From contig CALLQH010000241.1 of NCBI GenBank assembly GCA_938014945.1, positions 1-18,153 on the forward strand: 18,153 nucleotides of DNA. Reading direction: 5' to 3'. The notes beneath the pieces are model-generated. The model made no database searches. It worked only from the letters and a program-made list of their open reading frames with translations, and had not been told where the DNA came from. This DNA comes from an uncultured bacterium. GTDB lineage: Bacteria; Pseudomonadota; Alphaproteobacteria; SP197. Of the stretch, positions 15,578-18,153 are shown one piece after another (the stretch's first letter is position 1; every line of letters starts with the position of its first letter). The translations under genes and the position numbers were made by a program.

Positions 15578-16795
15578 TCAGGCGGCGTGCCTGCTGGCCC
15601 GTGTCACGGCAAAGAGCAGGCCGCAGAGGCCGAGGTTGGCCGTCGCCATCCCGGCCAGGATGACGAGCGTGGCGTTCGGCCCGGTCTGCACCAGCAGCAG
15701 CGCGCCCAGCGACGGCGCGACCGCCTGGGCGATCAGCGCGGGCCGCGCCAGCCGGCCCATCAGCGGCGCGTAACGCTCCGGCCCGAAGAGGGCGAGCGGC
15801 AGGGTGCCGCGCGCGATGGAGATGATGCCGTTGCCCGCGCTGTAGAGGATCAGCGCAGCCGCGACCAGCGGCTCTCCCTGCACCAGCAGAGCCAGGCCCA
15901 CCGCCAGCAGCACCAGCGCGGAGGCGAGCGACCACAGGGGATGGTGACGCCCGCCCCGGGCGATCTCCAGCAGACGGCCGCCGACCTGGGCCGGGCCGAT
16001 CAGCGTGCCCAGCGCCACGGCGCCCGCCAGGCTCACGCCCTGGGCCTGGAGCAGGGCGATCAGATGCACCGAGACGATGACGGCGACGGTGGAGGTGATG
16101 ACGATGTTGCCCGCGAACAGCAGGAAGGCGCGCCGCTCCCAGCCGCTCAGCCGGGGCGAAACCGTCCGGGTGGCGCCGGTGGAGGCAGTGTCGGCCGCCG
16201 CCGGCGCCACGCGCGGGATGGTCGCCAGGATCAGCGGCACGCAGAACAGGAGCTGGATGGCGGCATAGGCAAGACAGGTGTTGCGCCAGCCCAGTTCCTC
16301 CACCATCCAGGCCGAAAGCGGCCAGCACACCGTGCTGGCGAAACCACCGAGCAGGGTGAGCGAGGTGATCGCCGAGCGTGCCGATGCACCGTAGAGCCGC
16401 CCCAGGGTGGCAAAGGCGGGATCGTAGAGTCCCGCGCCCATGGCAAGCCCCATGACGACCCAGCCGGCAAGGAACACCGGCAGGCTGGGCGCCAGCCCCA
16501 GCATCGCCAGGCCGGCGGCAAAGAGCAGGGAGGCGGCAAGCAGCACGGGACGTCCGCCATGACGTGCGATGGCGTCGCCGACGCGGGGCGAAACGGCCCC
16601 GGCGACCAGGAAACCCAGCGACAGGGCGCCCATGATCCAGGGCAGCGGCCAGCCGGTGTCGGCCTCGATGGGCGCGGCCAGCACGGTCAGCAGGTAATAG
16701 GAACTGCCCCAGGAGATGATCTGCACGATGCCCAGTCCGCCGATCGTGCGCCAGCGGCGCGGCTGGGCCGGAGCGGATGGGTCAGGTGCGTCCAC
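15578..16795 (-). CDS. MFS transporter in an ArsR-controlled unit
   Basis: The 405-residue protein has about 12 hydrophobic segments split by a central loop rich in A, T and R (around 200-220), as in major facilitator proteins. The GDAIARHGGRPVLL segment between helices 2 and 3 is a variant of MFS motif A. The start is taken as GTG at 16795 (reading VDAPDPSAPAQP), which overlaps the 3' end of the ArsR gene by 14 nt; GAGAAAG lies about 10 nt upstream. The substrate is unknown. Arsenical efflux (ArsK-like or ArsJ-like) is possible from context, but no arsC, arsH, arsM or GAPDH partner is present, and other drugs or metabolites are equally possible. Confidence 0.85.
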   Translation of the reverse strand: MDAPDPSAPAQPRRWRTIGGLGIVQIISWGSSYYLLTVLAAPIEADTGWPLPWIMGALSLGFLVAGAVSPRVGDAIARHGGRPVLLAASLLFAAGLAMLGLAPSLPVFLAGWVVMGLAMGAGLYDPAFATLGRLYGASARSAITSLTLLGGFASTVCWPLSAWMVEELGWRNTCLAYAAIQLLFCVPLILATIPRVAPAAADTASTGATRTVSPRLSGWERRAFLLFAGNIVITSTVAVIVSVHLIALLQAQGVSLAGAVALGTLIGPAQVGGRLLEIARGGRHHPLWSLASALVLLAVGLALLVQGEPLVAAALILYSAGNGIISIARGTLPLALFGPERYAPLMGRLARPALIAQAVAPSLGALLLVQTGPNATLVILAGMATANLGLCGLLFAVTRASRHAA

Positions 16796-17147
16796 GGGTG
16801 GCGTCTTTCTCGCTTGCCGGGGCCGACAGGGCATCGACCGCGGGGCGCAGCACCTCCGGCTTGTTCTGGCAGCAGTCGCGCATCAGGAAGGCGATGAGGC
16901 CGGCAAGGGCGGGATAGACCGCGCTGTAGGTGATCGAGCGGCCCTCGCGGCGCGAAACGACGAGGCCCGCGTGTTCCAGATGATGCAGGTGGAACGACAT
17001 CAGGGAGGAGGAGGCGCCGTCCATCGCCTCGCCGATGGCCCCGGCTGCCATCCCCTCCGGCCCGGCCGTTACCAGCAGGCGCACGATGCGCAGGCGCGTT
17101 TCCTGCGACAGTGCGGTGAAGGCATTGAGGGCCTGCTGTTCGTCCAT
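16782..17147 (-). CDS. ArsR/SmtB family transcriptional repressor
   Basis: The 121-residue protein has the ArsR winged helix (about 5-80, with ALSQETRLRIVRLL at 12-25, SSSLMSFHLHHLEHAGLV as recognition helix region 46-63 and RREGRSITYSA as wing). The C-terminal adjacent pair Cys92-Cys93 (RDCCQ) resembles the As(III) site of the Acidithiobacillus-type ArsR. The usual third cysteine six residues later is Val99 here. The protein may sense As(III) or another thiophilic ligand, or may have lost metal sensing. ATG at 17147. The MFS gene overlaps its 3' end. A CTCAA/TTGAG operator directly upstream supports autoregulation. Confidence 0.92.
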   Translation of the reverse strand: MDEQQALNAFTALSQETRLRIVRLLVTAGPEGMAAGAIGEAMDGASSSLMSFHLHHLEHAGLVVSRREGRSITYSAVYPALAGLIAFLMRDCCQNKPEVLRPAVDALSAPASEKDATRGRT

Positions 17148-17153
17148 GGCGAT

Positions 17154-17185
17154 CTCAATACCTCAAGAGAGATTGAGAAATCAAG
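17154..17185. promoter_or_regulatory. ArsR-type operator
   Basis: The perfect inverted repeat CTCAA-N6-TTGAG spans 17162-17177. Extra half-sites lie at CTCAA (17154-17158) and TCAAG (17181-17185), all in the AT-rich stretch 7-38 nt upstream of the ArsR start. TCAA-N6-TTGA-like repeats are typical of ArsR family operators. No divergent gene shares this region; the thioesterase lies in the same orientation upstream. Confidence 0.7.
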
Positions 17186-17218
17186 CAAACGCCTCATGTT
17201 CCGAGGGCGCCGGCCGGC

Positions 17219-17644
17219 TCAGCGCTCGGCCTTGATCCGCTTGATGACCGCGTTGCAGCCCAGGACGACGCGATCACCCACCGACAGTTCGCCGCGCACG
17301 AAGGAGAAGGAACGGGTGGTGCGCAGGGTGTCGATGCGCGCCGTGACGATTTCGCCGACCTGCGCCGGGGCGGTGAAGTCGGAGGTCAGCGACACCGTGA
17401 TCGGCACCTCGCCCGGCGCCCCGCGCACCGCTTCGGCGCAGAGCGCGAAATCGGCAAAGCTCATCAGCATGCCGCCGTGGATCGCGCCGCCGGCGTTGGC
17501 GTGGTGCGGCTTGACGCGGAAGCCGTAGATGCGGGTCTCGCCCTCGTCGCGGGCGTAGAACGGCCCGGCGTACATCTCGAAGGGATCGTCGGGATCAATG
17601 ATGACGAAACCTTCGGGCATGGCATCGCCGGCCGTGTCCTGCAT
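17219..17644 (-). CDS. PaaI-like hotdog-fold acyl-CoA thioesterase
   Basis: The 141-residue protein has the PaaI/YbgC-type hotdog core. HHANAGGAIHGGMLMSFADFA (48-68, shown in part) holds the conserved Asn50, Gly53, His56-Gly-Gly and Asp65 of PaaI-type thioesterases, followed by beta strands with SLTSDFTAPAQVGEIV (85-100). It should hydrolyse an acyl-CoA in the cytoplasm; the acyl group is unknown. The ATG at 17644 follows AGAAGGA. The longer frame to 17785 overlaps the divergent gene and has no family-like text. It is divergent from the creatininase-family gene across 121 nt. Confidence 0.85.
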   Translation of the reverse strand: MQDTAGDAMPEGFVIIDPDDPFEMYAGPFYARDEGETRIYGFRVKPHHANAGGAIHGGMLMSFADFALCAEAVRGAPGEVPITVSLTSDFTAPAQVGEIVTARIDTLRTTRSFSFVRGELSVGDRVVLGCNAVIKRIKAER

Positions 17645-17734
17645 CGGTGCGTGTCCTTCTCTGGTGCGTGCGGGGCCAACCATGGCAGTGGGATAACACA
17701 ACGGCAGGGTTCGCCGCGCGGCAAAATCCACTAG

Positions 17735-17749
17735 CGTTGGCATGCAACG
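17735..17749. promoter_or_regulatory. Short inverted repeat in the thioesterase/creatininase divergent region
   Basis: CGTTG-N5-CAACG (17735-17749), centred on GCATGC-like sequence, lies 16 nt before the creatininase-family start and near an AT-rich AAAATCC patch. It could be an operator for the rightward gene. The rest of 17645-17765 shows nothing I can assign. Confidence 0.25.
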
Positions 17750-17765
17750 ACGGGAAGGAAACGAC

Positions 17766-18153
17766 ATGCAGATCCAGCTCTCCACCTGGAAGGAGGTCGA
17801 ACGTTATCTCGAAACCTAGACCGGCATCGTCATCCACATCGGCTCGGCCGAACAGCACGGCCCCAACGGCCTGATCGGCACCGATGCGATCTGTCCGGAG
17901 GTGATCGGGCGCAGCCTGGGCGAGGCGGCGGGCGCCATGGTCGCGCCGACCATCTCGGTGGGCATCGCCCAGCATCACCTTGGGTTTGCCGGTTCCATGT
18001 GCCTGCGTCCCACGACGCTCATCGCGCTGATGCGGGATTACGTCGTCAGCCTGTCGCGCCACGGCTTCGACCGCTTCTATTTCCTCAATGGCCACGGCGG
18101 CAACATCGCCACGGCGAACGCCGCCTTCGCCGAGATCCACTCGGAGGTCTCGA
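17766..18153 (+). pseudogene. Creatininase-family amidohydrolase with in-frame amber codon, 3' end outside the window
   Basis: The reading frame from the ATG at 17766 (GGGAAGGA upstream) gives MQIQLSTWKEVERYLET, then TAG at 17817-17819 (codon 18), then an uninterrupted frame to the window end. The text after the stop is clearly creatininase-like: GSAEQHGPNGLIGTD with metal ligands Glu29, His31 and Asp40, AQHHLGFAGSMCLRPTT (68-84) and FYFLNGHGGNIAT (104-116). The family includes creatinine amidohydrolase and MftE-type peptidases. No usable start lies between the TAG and the metal motif, so a restart would lose the active site. The cause may be a nonsense mutation, a sequencing error or readthrough. 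Family motifs usually have Pro at His24 and Thr at Ala28, which hints at decay. Confidence 0.85.

Noticed and set aside
17817..17819. Pyrrolysine or programmed recoding at the amber codon
   Set aside because: No stem-loop or recoding signal was recognised next to the codon, and pyrrolysine systems are rare in this group. It is kept only as a remote option in the finding.

Overview
The window is very GC-rich, gene-dense DNA of bacterial chromosomal type. Intergenic gaps are short, several genes start with GTG, several genes overlap by 4 nt (GTGA), and most starts have purine-rich ribosome binding sites. The gene set (riboswitch-controlled BluB, MocR regulator, DUF6356 protein, RcnR/RcnA, COG4341-type HD proteins, acetyl-CoA synthetase) fits an alphaproteobacterium, perhaps Rhodospirillales-like. 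The taxonomic placement is inference. No rRNA, tRNA, CRISPR array, transposase or prophage gene was seen.

Layout. 1-46: start of a leftward gene that leaves the window. 106-163: an imperfect inverted repeat. About 197-355: a cobalamin riboswitch that reads rightward into bluB (418-1116), for the B12 lower ligand. A perfect 17-bp hairpin separates bluB from a leftward, translationally coupled pair: a GNAT acetyltransferase (3265-2549) and an amidase-signature hydrolase (2552-1161). Divergent from these is a MocR-type GntR/aminotransferase regulator (3364-4839) coupled to an APC-like permease (4836-6047). Next comes a leftward coupled pair: an Ldh2-type dehydrogenase (8430-7414) and a membrane class III adenylate cyclase (7417-6044). 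Divergent from that pair is an agmatinase-family ureohydrolase (8507-9463). An AT-rich palindrome (9470-9514) and a short-chain dehydrogenase (9533-10219) follow.

10296-11436 is a compact Ni/Co-responsive unit: a CsoR/RcnR-type operator, rcnR and rcnA. A convergent DUF6356 gene overlaps the end of rcnA. Then come an Lrp/AsnC regulator (11800-12264) and two tandem, 65% identical HD-domain proteins (12326-12904 and 12928-13515) that keep the six-ligand diiron pattern of PhnZ/TmpB/MIOX-like oxygenases. This is the most interesting cluster in the window. acs lies convergent to it (15465-13525). A leftward ArsR-MFS pair (17147-15578) has a clear ArsR-type operator. A PaaI-like thioesterase (17644-17219) is divergent from a creatininase-family gene (17766 to the window end) that carries an in-frame amber codon at codon 18.

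How the genes work together. Two loci touch cobalt (B12 ligand synthesis and Ni/Co efflux), but they are about 9 kb apart and separately controlled. The block 1161-9463 has a nitrogen/amine theme: amidase, acetyltransferase, PLP-fold regulator, amino-acid-type permease and ureohydrolase. That joint role is inference from context.
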